Below, one piece after another: positions 28,094 through 35,990 of a stretch of 35,990 nucleotides of DNA. The translations under genes and the position numbers were made by a program. The DNA is from Clostridia bacterium (GTDB taxonomy: Bacteria > Bacillota > Clostridia > Oscillospirales > CAG-272): NCBI GenBank assembly GCA_017483125.1, contig JAFULU010000354.1, positions 1 through 35,990 of the forward strand, read 5' to 3'. The notes beneath the pieces were generated by a model. That model was not told the origin of the DNA, ran no database searches, and saw only the letters and a list, made by a program, of their open reading frames with translations. Every line of letters begins with the position of its first letter. Position 1 is the first letter of the stretch.

Positions 28094-28410
28094 TTTTTTT
28101 TTGAATCTTCCGCCGGTGTCGCCGGAGTGGACTGGCGCGTGTATATCGCCATGAAGTCGTTGATTTCGGCTCCGTTGCGCGATATCATCTCACCGATCTC
28201 TTCCGGAGTGTATCCCGGTTTTCCGTCCATCCTCTCACCCTCGTTGATGCAGGCCGTCATGAGCCGCTTCACCGTCTTGGGCGAGAAGTCCATCAGCAGG
28301 GCCGAGAGGTCGTCGAAAGACCCCTTGCCCATCAGGTCAAGGAATGCCTCATAGGCGTTCCAGTTGACCTCCACACGCAGCTTGCGTCCCCCCAGCTCGA
28401 TGTAGTCCAT
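28090..28410 (-). CDS. Tail assembly chaperone G
   Basis: A 106-residue protein between tail tube and tape measure, the universal position of the G chaperone. It begins MDYIELGGRKLRVEVNWNAY and ends in EDSKKK. Its last codons form the slippery site. Most ribosomes would stop at TAG 28090-28092 and give G; a minority would shift to make GT. The small helical fold, with VKRLMTACINEGERMDGKPG, fits the family. Confidence 0.88.
   Translation of the reverse strand: MDYIELGGRKLRVEVNWNAYEAFLDLMGKGSFDDLSALLMDFSPKTVKRLMTACINEGERMDGKPGYTPEEIGEMISRNGAEINDFMAIYTRQSTPATPAEDSKKK
28093..28102 (-). promoter_or_regulatory. -1 programmed frameshift site A AAA AAG
   Basis: The minus strand has TCA AAA AAA AAG TAG at the end of G; A AAA AAG is a classic -1 slippery heptamer. 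The T frame is exactly -1 relative to G (codon starts differ by one base) and is open across the site. Confidence 0.85.
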
Positions 28411-28413
28411 ACG

Positions 28414-28830
28414 CTAAGCTGCCGTGTAAGTGAGGTCGCCGGTGGTCTGGAGGTTCAGCCCGTAGGTCGGGTCCTGATCCACCGAAGCCGCGGAGGACTC
28501 GTTGTAGCCGGTGATGATGGCCTTTCCGGTGACGATGGCACCGCCCTCGAAGGAGTAGGCGAAGTCGATGATGGCCTCGCTGCCCTTCTTCAGGGAGAGC
28601 TCGAGGATCTCATCACGGGTGAGACGCACGAGGTTGCCCTTCTCGTTGGTGGCGAGACCGGCCACGCTGAAGGTGGCGTCATGTCCGGTCACCGTCCTCT
28701 GGGTCTGCCCCTGGTCGTCCTTGGTGATGGACTCCTTGATGATGGCGGAGAGGGAGAAATCGTCCTGCGTTACCGCGAGGAGCTGCTTGGGAGTCGCTCC
28801 CAGTTTGAGTAGTATGTTATATCCGTACAT
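28414..28830 (-). CDS. Major tail tube protein
   Basis: A 138-residue protein beginning MYGYNILLKLGATPKQLLAV. The beta-sandwich pattern with an EGGAIVTGKAIITGYNESSA segment and the place between the DUF3168-like tail terminator and chaperone G identify the tail tube subunit of a siphovirus. I start at 28830 rather than 28872: the gene then begins two bases after the upstream stop and the extra N-terminal residues (a His-rich stretch) are avoided. It should be among the most strongly made late proteins. Confidence 0.85.
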   Translation of the reverse strand: MYGYNILLKLGATPKQLLAVTQDDFSLSAIIKESITKDDQGQTQRTVTGHDATFSVAGLATNEKGNLVRLTRDEILELSLKKGSEAIIDFAYSFEGGAIVTGKAIITGYNESSAASVDQDPTYGLNLQTTGDLTYTAA

Positions 28831-28832
28831 AG

Positions 28833-29183
28833 TTAACGTTGCATTATGATGTAATACAAAGTGATGGTCCAAACTCCTGATGAGCGGTCACGCTCCCGCC
28901 TCTCGAACTGGACCGCGTAATGCTCGCCCATGTCCTCCGAAAGGGTCGCCATGATCTCGTCGGCAATGGCCTCGGCCTCGTCGAAGGAGTCCGAAGTGAC
29001 GCGGATCGTCGTCCCGGAGCGGTAAGCTTCGAGCCCGTCCTTGGAATACCTCGGGGTCACCTCGTTCTCATATGTGCAGAACGGGTACTCCCCCGTCTCT
29101 TCCTCCGACAGGGTGATCGGCACGTCCAGCGCCGATATGACGGTGGTGAGCATCTCACCTATTGTCTCCTCGAAATACTTCAT
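28833..29183 (-). CDS. Tail terminator (DUF3168-like)
   Basis: A 116-residue protein (MKYFEETIGEMLTTVISALD, then TTIRVTSDSFDEAEAIADEI). It has the strand-helix pattern of DUF3168/lambda gpU-like tail completion proteins, including the ITLYYIIMQR end strand. It would cap the tail tube and join it to the head. It overlaps the gp10-like gene by four bases. Confidence 0.85.
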   Translation of the reverse strand: MKYFEETIGEMLTTVISALDVPITLSEEETGEYPFCTYENEVTPRYSKDGLEAYRSGTTIRVTSDSFDEAEAIADEIMATLSEDMGEHYAVQFERRERDRSSGVWTITLYYIIMQR

Positions 29184-29629
29184 TTGATGTCGTAGCCTTT
29201 GTCTTGCAACTTTCTGACGAACGCTTCCAGGAAGCGGTCACCGACCATGGAGGCGGGGCCGTCGTAGAAGTTCTCGGCCTTCTGTCCTTCATTGTTCCTG
29301 CGCTTCACTCCGGATCTGACCGGACGGGTGAACTGGTGCGAGGGATCACGGCGCTTCAGGGTTCCGTAGTTCTTCCAGTAGGCCTTGTACCAGGTCTCGC
29401 TCCCCTTGTTCCGGTAGAGTCCTATCCATGTGGACAGGGTGCCGTCGGAGAGGTTCTTCACGGAGGAACCCACAAGCCTGCGCCACTTCTGCGGCATCAG
29501 CGCCCTCAGTTCCTTCGCCACTTCACGTCCGGCTTCCCTGGAAGCGGAGCGGGCGTCCTTCAGCATCTCGGCGGGTGCGTCGTTGTACATCCGCATCACG
29601 TCCGAAAGTCCCTCTATCTTCACTCCCAT
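29180..29629 (-). CDS. HK97 gp10-like head-tail protein
   Basis: A 149-residue basic protein (MGVKIEGLSDVMRMYNDAPA, then SREAGREVAKELRALMPQKW). The KNGYLRRS-like basic helix region and the YWKNYGTLKRRDPSHQFTRP segment fit the HK97-gp10 family, which joins head completion and tail proteins. It overlaps the tail terminator start by four bases and lies three bases after the closure protein gene. Confidence 0.88.
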   Translation of the reverse strand: MGVKIEGLSDVMRMYNDAPAEMLKDARSASREAGREVAKELRALMPQKWRRLVGSSVKNLSDGTLSTWIGLYRNKGSETWYKAYWKNYGTLKRRDPSHQFTRPVRSGVKRRNNEGQKAENFYDGPASMVGDRFLEAFVRKLQDKGYDIK

Positions 29630-29632
29630 GGC

Positions 29633-29959
29633 TTAGTCCATTGTGCGGAGGGTCAGGATGCAGAGGGGCGACGTGCGGGACACATGGTCTATCGACGATA
29701 TGCCGTACATCACGCCCCCGACCCTGACCTCCCAGCGGGTGGTGAGGGAAGGAACCTTGTAGACGGTAAGCCGGATGGTGTCCCCCTGTTCCAGGTTGTA
29801 ATCCGCCACCGTCTCACCCACGTCACGCTCCACCTTCGCGAATACCGAGGAATGGAGGGTGCGCACCTTGGAGAGCTGCCCCTGGTTGCCCTTCTCCATC
29901 GTGACGGAGTAGAGCTGCACGAGGGTGTCCATCTCACCTATGTTGATGCGGTTCTCCAT
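29633..29959 (-). CDS. Head closure protein (head-tail adaptor)
   Basis: A 108-residue beta-barrel protein (MDTLVQLYSVTMEKGNQGQL, then VRVGGVMYGISSIDHVS) of the SPP1 gp16 / HK97 gp9-like head-tail adaptor family. It should seal the connector after packaging and give the tail its docking surface. The gene directly abuts the connector gene with no spare base. Confidence 0.88.
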   Translation of the reverse strand: MENRINIGEMDTLVQLYSVTMEKGNQGQLSKVRTLHSSVFAKVERDVGETVADYNLEQGDTIRLTVYKVPSLTTRWEVRVGGVMYGISSIDHVSRTSPLCILTLRTMD

Positions 29960-30448
29960 TTATCTCAGTTCCCAGCGGCGGTAGCGCCTCAGAAGGTTGT
30001 AGGAAGCGTTGGTCATCACCTCAACGGTGTCGACCGGATTGTTGAAGAGGGCGGAAGCCCTGAGGATGATGGCCTGCTTGATGTCGTTAGGTACGGCGGA
30101 CATTCCGGCGGCATAGGTTATGTCGACCCAGTTGCCCTCCGTCCCTTCGGGCAGGATCAGACCGTCACGCAGTGACCATGTCCAGTCCTCCAGAGGTTCC
30201 CCGTCAACCTCCACCCCTGTAACGTCGGAGACGGTACGGGGCAGAGGAATCACATGAGCGGGGAGGGAGTGCCTTTCGGTGATCTCCGACAGGGCGATGG
30301 TGGTACCTATCACGCCCTCGGCCCATTCGATGGCGGCCTTGAGTTTGGGCTCAAGCTCGGCGTCGAGGTCGGTGGTGGTGATCCTGAGATTGGAGCGGAG
30401 GTCCGCCACGCTCACAGGCATGGCATCATATGTCCTGTCGATAATCAT
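29960..30448 (-). CDS. Head-tail connector (gp6-like)
   Basis: A 162-residue protein. The N-terminal part (VSVADLRSNLRITTTDLDAE, then KLKAAIEWAEGVIGTTIALS) is the helical gp6/gp15-like connector signature, forming a ring under the portal. It has the family's extended middle and C-terminal helices (IKQAIILRASALFNNPVDTV). It lies 12 bases after the capsid gene, the standard position. Confidence 0.88.
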   Translation of the reverse strand: MIIDRTYDAMPVSVADLRSNLRITTTDLDAELEPKLKAAIEWAEGVIGTTIALSEITERHSLPAHVIPLPRTVSDVTGVEVDGEPLEDWTWSLRDGLILPEGTEGNWVDITYAAGMSAVPNDIKQAIILRASALFNNPVDTVEVMTNASYNLLRRYRRWELR

Positions 30449-30460
30449 GACTGCAGAGGG

Positions 30461-31708
30461 TTATGCGTTGATGTCCTGGATGGCGGCGAAGGACTTGGGC
30501 TCAACGACCTTGATGTCGTTCCAGCAGTTCATCACGAGACGAACCTGTGCGGAAGCCGCGAGGGTGTAAGGATCTACGACGAGGTCCATACCGCCCCATT
30601 CTCCGATCCAGAGATCCTCCCAGTTGCCGAAGATCATGGCTGAGAGCCCGGTGCCTGTGCCCTTGGTGAGGCCAGCGGGGACGACATTGGAGAAGTCGTA
30701 CTTGTAGCCGTTGAGCATGTTGGGGTTGGCGCCGCTCAGGATGTAGTCGAGGTTGGTGCCCTTCTGGACGGTCTTGAGAGCTCCGTTGACCTTCGCGTTG
30801 GTCAGGTAGGCGAGCTTGCCCTTGTTGGCGTTATTTTCGTTGACCTTGGTCTCAAGTTCGACGACCTTTGCCCAAGTGATGGCTCCACCGTTGGTGCCCA
30901 TGGCGACGCTCCCGATGCCGGTGGTGTTGAGGATACCGGTGGGCTGGTTGTTCGCCCCGGTTCCGGCGATGGCGGCGGTCTCGATGAGCTGGGCGTGGGC
31001 GTTCATGAGTTTCTCGTAGAGGAGAGCCTCAACGTCGAGGGAAGTCTGACGGAGAAGGTCCTTGGTGAAGGCGACCATCGCGCTGTTGCGGTGGGGAGTC
31101 ATGGTAGCCTTGGCGAAGGCTGCCTTGCTGACGGAAACATCAGCTCCCTCAGCGAGCCAGGAAGCGGAGATGTCGCTCGCACCGATGACGGGAAGGGTTC
31201 CGACGAGGTTGGTGAGGACAGTAGCACCGAGTCCGGCAACAACGAGCTTGTTGCGGAGAGCCTCGGTATACTTGGCGCTCATTTCCTCGATGAGGTTGCC
31301 TCCGTCTGCTGCGGTGGTATAGTTCTGACCGGCGGCTGCACGGGCGAGGATGAAGGTAGGGATCACGCGGCCCTGGGCTGCGAGACCGAGCCTCTGGTAC
31401 TCCTTGGCACCTTCGGCGGCTGCCTCAGCCTCGATGCCGGTGAGCTGTCCGTCGATGCACTCGCGGATGAACTTGAGGAAAGAGAACCTCTCACCCTTCT
31501 TCGCCTCCTTGTCGGAGAAGCGCTGAGCGGCGATAGCCTGCTCGGCTGCCTCCACCCTGTTGGCGGCGTTGAGTTCTGCGGTGAGATCGTCGATTTTGTC
31601 GAGAGCCTTCTTCAGGGCCTCGGCATTCTCGGCCTTGGAAGCGTCGATGAGACGTGCTTCAGCGATCGCTGCCGAGAGATCCTTGCGGATGTCTGCAATT
31701 TTACGCAT
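30461..31708 (-). CDS. HK97-fold major capsid protein
   Basis: A 415-residue capsid protein. Residues 1-100 are a coiled-coil delta domain (MRKIADIRKDLSAAIAEARL, then ALKKALDKIDDLTAELNAAN), expected to be removed by the S78 protease. The HK97 body follows: FILARAAAGQNYTTAADGGN, DVEALLYEKLMNAHAQLIE, and a C-terminal MDLVVDPYTLAASAQVRLVM. I start at 31708 because MRKIADIRK is the natural N-terminus of the domain; the longer frame from 31741 is unlikely. A 38-base gap separates it from the protease gene. Confidence 0.93.
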   Translation of the reverse strand: MRKIADIRKDLSAAIAEARLIDASKAENAEALKKALDKIDDLTAELNAANRVEAAEQAIAAQRFSDKEAKKGERFSFLKFIRECIDGQLTGIEAEAAAEGAKEYQRLGLAAQGRVIPTFILARAAAGQNYTTAADGGNLIEEMSAKYTEALRNKLVVAGLGATVLTNLVGTLPVIGASDISASWLAEGADVSVSKAAFAKATMTPHRNSAMVAFTKDLLRQTSLDVEALLYEKLMNAHAQLIETAAIAGTGANNQPTGILNTTGIGSVAMGTNGGAITWAKVVELETKVNENNANKGKLAYLTNAKVNGALKTVQKGTNLDYILSGANPNMLNGYKYDFSNVVPAGLTKGTGTGLSAMIFGNWEDLWIGEWGGMDLVVDPYTLAASAQVRLVMNCWNDIKVVEPKSFAAIQDINA

Positions 31709-31746
31709 GTTGTGAAAAGTGTTAAAAGTTATGACTTGCAAATATC

Positions 31747-32400
31747 TTAACCCCGAAGGGTGAGCTCTGCCTGAGCTATGGTTATGCGCTTGCTGGCCTC
31801 AAGGGTCATGTCACGCACCTCTTCCGGCTCGGGTGCCGGAGCGGTCTTCTTCTCCTCCTCGGCCCTGACGGCGTTCATGAACTCATCGTCCTCGATGGCC
31901 TTCTTGACCGCGTTCGGGTTGGAGGGTATGTTCACGACCGACACTTCCAGGAGCTCCTGCCCCTCGAAGTAGTAGGTCTCGTTGTCCTTGCGGAAGGCTT
32001 CGTCGCCCTCACCGAAATGACCCTCGCCAATAGGGACGAATCCCACGGAGACGGCCTTGAGGGAGCCGAACAGGAGCTTGCGGTAGATCTTCTCCGCGAG
32101 CTCGTTTATCTCAGCCGGTTCAAACTCCACTTCCACCATGAGCTTCTTGTCCTCGACGTAGGCCCTTCCCTTGCCGATGACGTTGTCAGGGTTGTCGGTG
32201 GCGTCCCATGATCCGTACACCTTGTGCTGGTAGCCGATGATCCCGTTCCGGTTGAACCTGTCAAGGTTCCATCCGTCGGGGTTGAGGACGGTGCCGTGGG
32301 CGTCGCGGGAGCCGTCGCTGGCGATGAATGTCATTTTCCTGGTACCCTCTTCCGAGCGGACCTGGAGGCCGTCGAACGACCTATGCTGGATCTGTTTCAT
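31747..32400 (-). CDS. HK97-type prohead protease (S78)
   Basis: A 217-residue maturation protease. The N-terminal MKQIQHRSFDG leads into the S78 core: a HGTVLNPDGW turn, GIIGYQHKVYGSWD with the catalytic His, and LKAVSVGFVPIG with the catalytic Ser, then LLEVSVVNIPSNPNAV. It would cleave the delta domain from the capsid protein. The start at 32400 overlaps the portal end by 20 bases; the longer frame to 32481 is the portal's shadow. A C-terminal Glu/Ala/Pro-rich tail is typical. Confidence 0.92.
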   Translation of the reverse strand: MKQIQHRSFDGLQVRSEEGTRKMTFIASDGSRDAHGTVLNPDGWNLDRFNRNGIIGYQHKVYGSWDATDNPDNVIGKGRAYVEDKKLMVEVEFEPAEINELAEKIYRKLLFGSLKAVSVGFVPIGEGHFGEGDEAFRKDNETYYFEGQELLEVSVVNIPSNPNAVKKAIEDDEFMNAVRAEEEKKTAPAPEPEEVRDMTLEASKRITIAQAELTLRG

Positions 32401-33607
32401 TGTTGCCTGTCTTTTGAGGTGGTTCTTTGCCGACCACTCCCGTGTTGAGAGGGTAGAGCATCTCATCAAGCCCGTCCACATGCTCGAGGCCCTCCAGCTC
32501 GCGCACCTCGTTGCGGGACATGTAGCCGTCGAGGATGGCGTTGTGGTAGTAGGCGCTGCGGGCCTGCGTGTCTCCCCTCAGGAGGCCGTCCAAAATGAAC
32601 TTGACGTCATACTTGGACTGTTCGCGCTCCGAGAAGAGCTTGTACTCCATCTCCATCTCAATCTTCTTGATGATGGGCCGGAGGGTGTACTGGACGAACT
32701 GGATGGTCTGGTGTTCGATATTGGAGAAGGTGGCGTGGGTGAGCTCCGCCAGCATGTGGGGCGGGATGTTGAGAATCCTGCACACGTCGAGGATGGAGTA
32801 CGTCTCGGACTCCAGGAGCTTCGCCGCCGTCGGATCTATCGGGATGGACTTGTACTTGATGCCGTACTCCAGGAGCGGCGTCCTGAAGTTGTCGCTCGCC
32901 TTGTCATAGTGCTTGCGGAAGGCGTTGTACTCTTCGTCGGACATGTGCCCGTCGGTCTCGAGGACCGCCTTGATCTCGCCGCGGCGCTTGTAGTACTCAC
33001 CGGCGAACTTCTCGGTGGCTACGCTCTTGTCCAGCGCCATGGCATTGTAGAGGACAGGATTCAGTCCGATGATGCCGTCCTGCGACAGGAGCATGAAGTG
33101 GAGCATGTCCTCGTCGCTCCAGATCTTGTTGAGGAAGGACCTCGCGGAGTCGAAGCCCGCGACCTTGTACCACTTCTTCCCTCCGGAGAGGGCGACGGTG
33201 ACCTGAGCGGGATGGACCTGATGGAGGGCGACAGGGAATCCGTCAGCGCCGCGCTCGATGACGGCGAAGGCGTTGCCCCACCCCTCGAGCCAGGTGATCA
33301 TCACACTCCAGAAGTCGAAGACGTTGGTGTACTGGTTGGGCCGGACATTGATGAGCCGGTATGCGGGGTGCTTGACCTTCTCGACCATTCCGGTCTTGGT
33401 CTGCACCCTCACGGTCTTGGGCAGAGACGCCACATTTTCCGCGATTATGCGGACTCCGGCATAGAAGGCCGTTATCTTCAGGGCGCTCTCGTTGTTCACC
33501 TGCACCCCGAAGTCGGCAAGAGGTGAGGCGAGGAAGGACGGCACCGCCGAATGGACGGACCGCTTTTCTGCCTCTTTGTTTCTTTTGAATATGCCGAAAA
33601 CTGCCAT
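32381..33607 (-). CDS. HK97-type portal protein
   Basis: A 408-residue portal protein forming the DNA entry ring. Features: ITAFYAGVRIIAENVASLPK near residues 44-63, WLEGWGNAFAVIERGADGFP near 110, a stem and wing middle, and LDVCRILNIPPHMLAELTHA near 273, the conserved NIPP motif of the family. It ends in a polar tail. It lies between terminase (with one small ORF) and protease, the canonical HK97 order. Confidence 0.93.
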   Translation of the reverse strand: MAVFGIFKRNKEAEKRSVHSAVPSFLASPLADFGVQVNNESALKITAFYAGVRIIAENVASLPKTVRVQTKTGMVEKVKHPAYRLINVRPNQYTNVFDFWSVMITWLEGWGNAFAVIERGADGFPVALHQVHPAQVTVALSGGKKWYKVAGFDSARSFLNKIWSDEDMLHFMLLSQDGIIGLNPVLYNAMALDKSVATEKFAGEYYKRRGEIKAVLETDGHMSDEEYNAFRKHYDKASDNFRTPLLEYGIKYKSIPIDPTAAKLLESETYSILDVCRILNIPPHMLAELTHATFSNIEHQTIQFVQYTLRPIIKKIEMEMEYKLFSEREQSKYDVKFILDGLLRGDTQARSAYYHNAILDGYMSRNEVRELEGLEHVDGLDEMLYPLNTGVVGKEPPQKTGNNETDPA

Positions 33608-33635
33608 AAACGCTTAATTTTCGGCAATCTTACCC

Positions 33636-33884
33636 CTATTTATTGGGCTTTGAGTGAAGGTTTCTTCGTTTGTTGAACTTTTTCCTGGAAAAACTATCCC
33701 TATATACCCGGAAAGCGTCAAAGGACGGGAAGAGAGGCTCTCCGTAGACTTCCTCCCTATGGGCATCAAGTTCTTCGTACACGTCCCGCTGGGTGACATT
33801 CCTGTCGGCGGATCTGCGTCGCCTCAGTTCCTCCCAAAAGACATTGATAAACCCTCCCCTGGTCACAAGTCTGAGATCATCCAT
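33636..33884 (-). CDS. Small basic protein between terminase and portal
   Basis: An 82-residue, very basic protein (MDDLRLVTRGGFINVFWEEL, then DSFSRKKFNKRRNLHSKPNK). It follows the large terminase stop by one base and ends 28 bases before the portal start. Its N-terminal helix and basic tail suggest DNA or portal contact, but I do not recognise a family. Many HK97-like phages have an extra small ORF at this position. Confidence 0.65.
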   Translation of the reverse strand: MDDLRLVTRGGFINVFWEELRRRRSADRNVTQRDVYEELDAHREEVYGEPLFPSFDAFRVYRDSFSRKKFNKRRNLHSKPNK

Positions 33885-33885
33885 C

Positions 33886-35535
33886 TTACAATACCCTTAA
33901 AGTGTGTTCAGTGTAAATTTCCTTGCTCTCCCCGCTCGTGAGGTTGAGCCAGCCGCCGATGGCGTCAGCCAGAGCGACCACCCCGTCTATCTTATTCCTG
34001 GATCTCCCCTTGTCCAGCTTTATGTTGGCGTTCGGATCAGTGTAGATGACCACGTTCCCGAACATCCACCGGATGACGGGATTCCCGCCGAGGTTCATCT
34101 CCTTCTTCAGGAGGGCGCTCTCCAGCCACTTGGTCGGGACGCTCATGTGCCGGATGTTCTGAGGGTACTCCTTCAGTTTGTCGGTGTATGATCCGAACCG
34201 GTTCCGGAGATTCCACATCGCCCAGGGGTCATACGCTATACATTCGACCTTGTACTTGCCCAACTCGTTCAGAAGGAAGGCGAGATACCAATCCTCGTCA
34301 AGGGTGTTGCCGGGCGTGACGGTTACCCATCCTTCTTCCTTCCATTTCCGGTAGTCCACCCTGTCCTCCAGCTGGGAGACCTTCGCCTCCGGAATGACGA
34401 AGAGAAACTTCACGTAGTTGTGCTTCGGGAAGAAGAACGCCACGGCGGTGACGTCGCTCTTCGACGCGAGATCGATCCCCACGTAGCACTTCTCCCCTTC
34501 GACATCGGGGACGGGGCCGTTGTTGGCGAGGATCACCCCATCGGGAATCCACACCTCCGGAGCGTCCACCCATGTGTTGAGGTTCTTGGTCAGGAACGCC
34601 GCAAGATACGTACCTCCGCGGAGCTTCGCCTCTTCGCATTCGGACCTCATGTAGTCAAGGCTGAGGGAGACTCCGAGGTTCGGGTTGACCTTGTACCAGG
34701 TCGCCTCATCGCGCCAGTCGTCGCCCTCATCGGGGCAGAACAGGAGGATGAAATGGTTATCCTTTTCCTTCTTCCCGTCAAGGATGTCCTTGTAGGTTTC
34801 GATGTCCGAGAAATAGGGATTGGAGACGTCCGTACCGGCTGTGGAGATGGACATGAGCACAGGCTGCGAACGGGCTCCCATACCGGTCTTGATGACGTCG
34901 TAGATCTCGTTGGTGGGCCATGCGTGGCGCTCATCGCAGATGGCGGCGTGGATGTTCAGTCCGTCCTTGTTCTTGGTGTCCTTGCTCAGCGGCTTGAAGA
35001 CTCCGGCGTTGAACGGCGACTTCATCCCCCACTGGTACGGCTTCGTATCCGCTCCGAATATGGACGCCCTGATGAGCTCGGCGGAGGCGTCGTAGCAGAG
35101 CCTCGCCTGCTGCTGATCCACGGCGGCGGTGTACACCTCCGGACCGGCTTCCCCGTCCTTCAGAAGGAAGTAGGAGGCGAAGATGGCGGCGAGGAAGGTC
35201 TTCCCGTTCTTCCTGGGCACATAGATGTCCACGTACATGTACTTCCTGAGGCCGGTAGCCTTCCTCTTCAGGCCTATGACGTTGGCCATGATGAAGAGCT
35301 GCCACGGCTCGGGCTCGAAGCGCCTGCCCGCCATCGGGCCCTTGTAGTGCTTGAACTCACGGGCGTAGCGGACTATCCGGTTGAAGGCCTTCTCATCGAA
35401 GAAGAGGTCCTCACGCTCCAGATCAGTCCGCCACCGCTCGATCGCCTTCCGCTCATAATGGCAGGAAGGCGCCTTTCCCGACATGACGTCATCGCACCAT
35501 GTCTGCACAACTTCGAGATTAGTCATCCTGTTCAT
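33886..35535 (-). CDS. terL: Terminase large subunit
   Basis: A 549-residue packaging motor. ATPase: Walker A VPRKNGKT at 106-113 and Walker B AAICDE at about 197-202. Nuclease: first Asp in YVGIDLASKSDVTAVAF (about 355), a second in ECIAYDPWAMW (about 436) and a third in KIDGVVALADAIGGW (about 518). Full family length. Two starts are possible: ATG 35535 has GGAGG six bases upstream, ATG 35526 lies closer to the small terminase stop; I prefer the first. It overlaps the small terminase gene by 17 bases. Confidence 0.95.
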   Translation of the reverse strand: MNRMTNLEVVQTWCDDVMSGKAPSCHYERKAIERWRTDLEREDLFFDEKAFNRIVRYAREFKHYKGPMAGRRFEPEPWQLFIMANVIGLKRKATGLRKYMYVDIYVPRKNGKTFLAAIFASYFLLKDGEAGPEVYTAAVDQQQARLCYDASAELIRASIFGADTKPYQWGMKSPFNAGVFKPLSKDTKNKDGLNIHAAICDERHAWPTNEIYDVIKTGMGARSQPVLMSISTAGTDVSNPYFSDIETYKDILDGKKEKDNHFILLFCPDEGDDWRDEATWYKVNPNLGVSLSLDYMRSECEEAKLRGGTYLAAFLTKNLNTWVDAPEVWIPDGVILANNGPVPDVEGEKCYVGIDLASKSDVTAVAFFFPKHNYVKFLFVIPEAKVSQLEDRVDYRKWKEEGWVTVTPGNTLDEDWYLAFLLNELGKYKVECIAYDPWAMWNLRNRFGSYTDKLKEYPQNIRHMSVPTKWLESALLKKEMNLGGNPVIRWMFGNVVIYTDPNANIKLDKGRSRNKIDGVVALADAIGGWLNLTSGESKEIYTEHTLRVL

Positions 35536-35947
35536 CCCATTCCTCCGATGCCGTCTTCTTTGGTGGTTCCTCGCCCTTCAGGCGTTTCTTCCCGAGCGGA
35601 GAGATCCCGAACATGAGGGCGAAGCTCTCCATCCTCTTCGCGGCGTCGTTCCGGATCTTCACCGCCGGATTCGGGTCATACTTGTCGTTGCCATATCGGT
35701 CCACTCCCTTCAGCACCAGCCCGAGCTTGTCGATCGACTTCTGGGCTTCACGGATGTCTATCTGCGCCTGAGCGTATGACGCCACCAGCGGAAGGTCGCA
35801 GGATCTGAGTGTGCCCTTCCATATGAGATACCGGCAGGTCTTCTCGTACTCCTTGCGGGCGTCGGTGCCCAGGCTGAGGAAGCTGGTGGTCCGGCACTGG
35901 CTGAAGGTGGTCACCTGGTCGGTTATGTCTGATTTAGTCTTTGCCAT
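35519..35947 (-). CDS. terS: Terminase small subunit (P27 family)
   Basis: A 142-residue protein of the P27/Terminase_4 type. It has a helical N-terminal part (GTDARKEYEKTCRYLIWKG), a DLPLVASYAQAQIDIREAQK helix, the family turn DPNPAVKIRNDAAKRMESFA and the LMFGISPLGKKRLKG end, followed by a charged disordered tail. It recognises the packaging site and recruits the large subunit. It is the first late gene in the window; the 43 bases before it show no TAnnTTTG promoter, so the promoter is probably beyond the window or at its other end. Confidence 0.88.
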   Translation of the reverse strand: MAKTKSDITDQVTTFSQCRTTSFLSLGTDARKEYEKTCRYLIWKGTLRSCDLPLVASYAQAQIDIREAQKSIDKLGLVLKGVDRYGNDKYDPNPAVKIRNDAAKRMESFALMFGISPLGKKRLKGEEPPKKTASEEWDEQDD

Positions 35948-35990
35948 TTTGAACGAAATTTTTGAAAAATGCTTTTCGTGCGAGCGAAAC

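Noticed and set aside
29162..30175. 337-codon plus-strand ORF opposite head-tail genes
   Set aside because: Crosses three well-supported minus-strand genes and has the His/Gly/Val composition typical of reverse-strand shadows.
31709..31746. Possible internal promoter before the capsid gene
   Set aside because: GATATTTG on the minus strand only partly fits TAnnTTTG and no -33 box is placed correctly.
32237..33526. 429-codon plus-strand ORF opposite the portal gene
   Set aside because: Antisense shadow of GC-rich coding sequence; low-complexity Leu/Glu/Val translation with no domain, while the minus strand encodes a clear portal protein.
34420..35616. 398-codon plus-strand ORF opposite the terminase
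   Set aside because: Shadow of the large terminase gene; its translation has no motif and spans an unrelated gene boundary.
1..35990. CRISPR array, IS element, rRNA, or DGR reverse transcriptase/template repeat
   Set aside because: No regularly spaced repeat-spacer array, transposase, rRNA stretch, or RT motif was seen; the only regular arrays are the origin iterons and the attP repeats.

Overview
The window is almost entirely a temperate siphovirus (HK97-type head, long non-contractile tail) of a Bacteroidota host, either as a free genome or a prophage. Host evidence: the few promoter-like sites fit the Bacteroidota pattern (TTG about 20 bp upstream of TAnnTTTG), many genes lack strong Shine-Dalgarno sites, and several proteins (DUF3846-like, P27-like small terminase, SALGAGS-linker tail proteins, the repressor/lipoprotein/integrase set) are of kinds common in gut Bacteroidales phages. 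The high GC would suit an Alistipes-like genus, but the genus is inference. No clear bacterial chromosomal gene is visible. Apart from the two lysogeny genes at 10.4-11.2 kb, everything reads leftward (minus strand).

Layout from right to left, the direction of transcription. 35.9-30.0 kb: packaging and head (small and large terminase, small ORF, portal, S78 protease, capsid, connector). 30.0-25.7 kb: head-tail joining and tail (closure protein, gp10-like, DUF3168-like terminator, tail tube, G/GT chaperones with an A AAA AAG frameshift site, tape measure). 25.7-14.7 kb: baseplate, fibres and appendage proteins, including an S74 self-cleaving chaperone and a duplicated module of a large appendage protein plus a two-TM peptide. 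14.5-12.75 kb: lysis (holin-like protein, M15 endolysin, YfiM-like membrane protein, possible one-molecule spanin), ended by a strong terminator. 12.65-12.4 kb: repeat-rich presumed attP. 12.4-11.2 kb: integrase. 11.2-10.4 kb: lipoprotein and repressor on the plus strand. 10.4-10.25 kb: control region with two face-to-face promoters and paired operator-like repeats. 10.2-0 kb: early operon (excisionase-like HTH, small proteins, HTH_39-like, SSB-like OB protein, replication initiator with internal iterons, DnaB-type helicase, two HNH proteins, VRR-NUC, DUF3846-like, many small unknowns).

Read in the phage's own direction the order is terminase to lysis, integrase, immunity, replication, HNH. 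Because HNH genes usually sit beside terminase, the two window ends are probably neighbours on a circular map, so the window may be close to a complete genome of about 36 kb; this cannot be proved from the sequence alone.

Most unusual points: a lambda-like origin embedded in the initiator gene; a DGR-target-like lectin-fold gene without a reverse transcriptase, beside a start-less ORF; two small early ORFs interrupted by in-frame stops near an odd tRNA-like element; a candidate plus-strand small RNA within the leftward operon; and the duplicated appendage/two-TM module.
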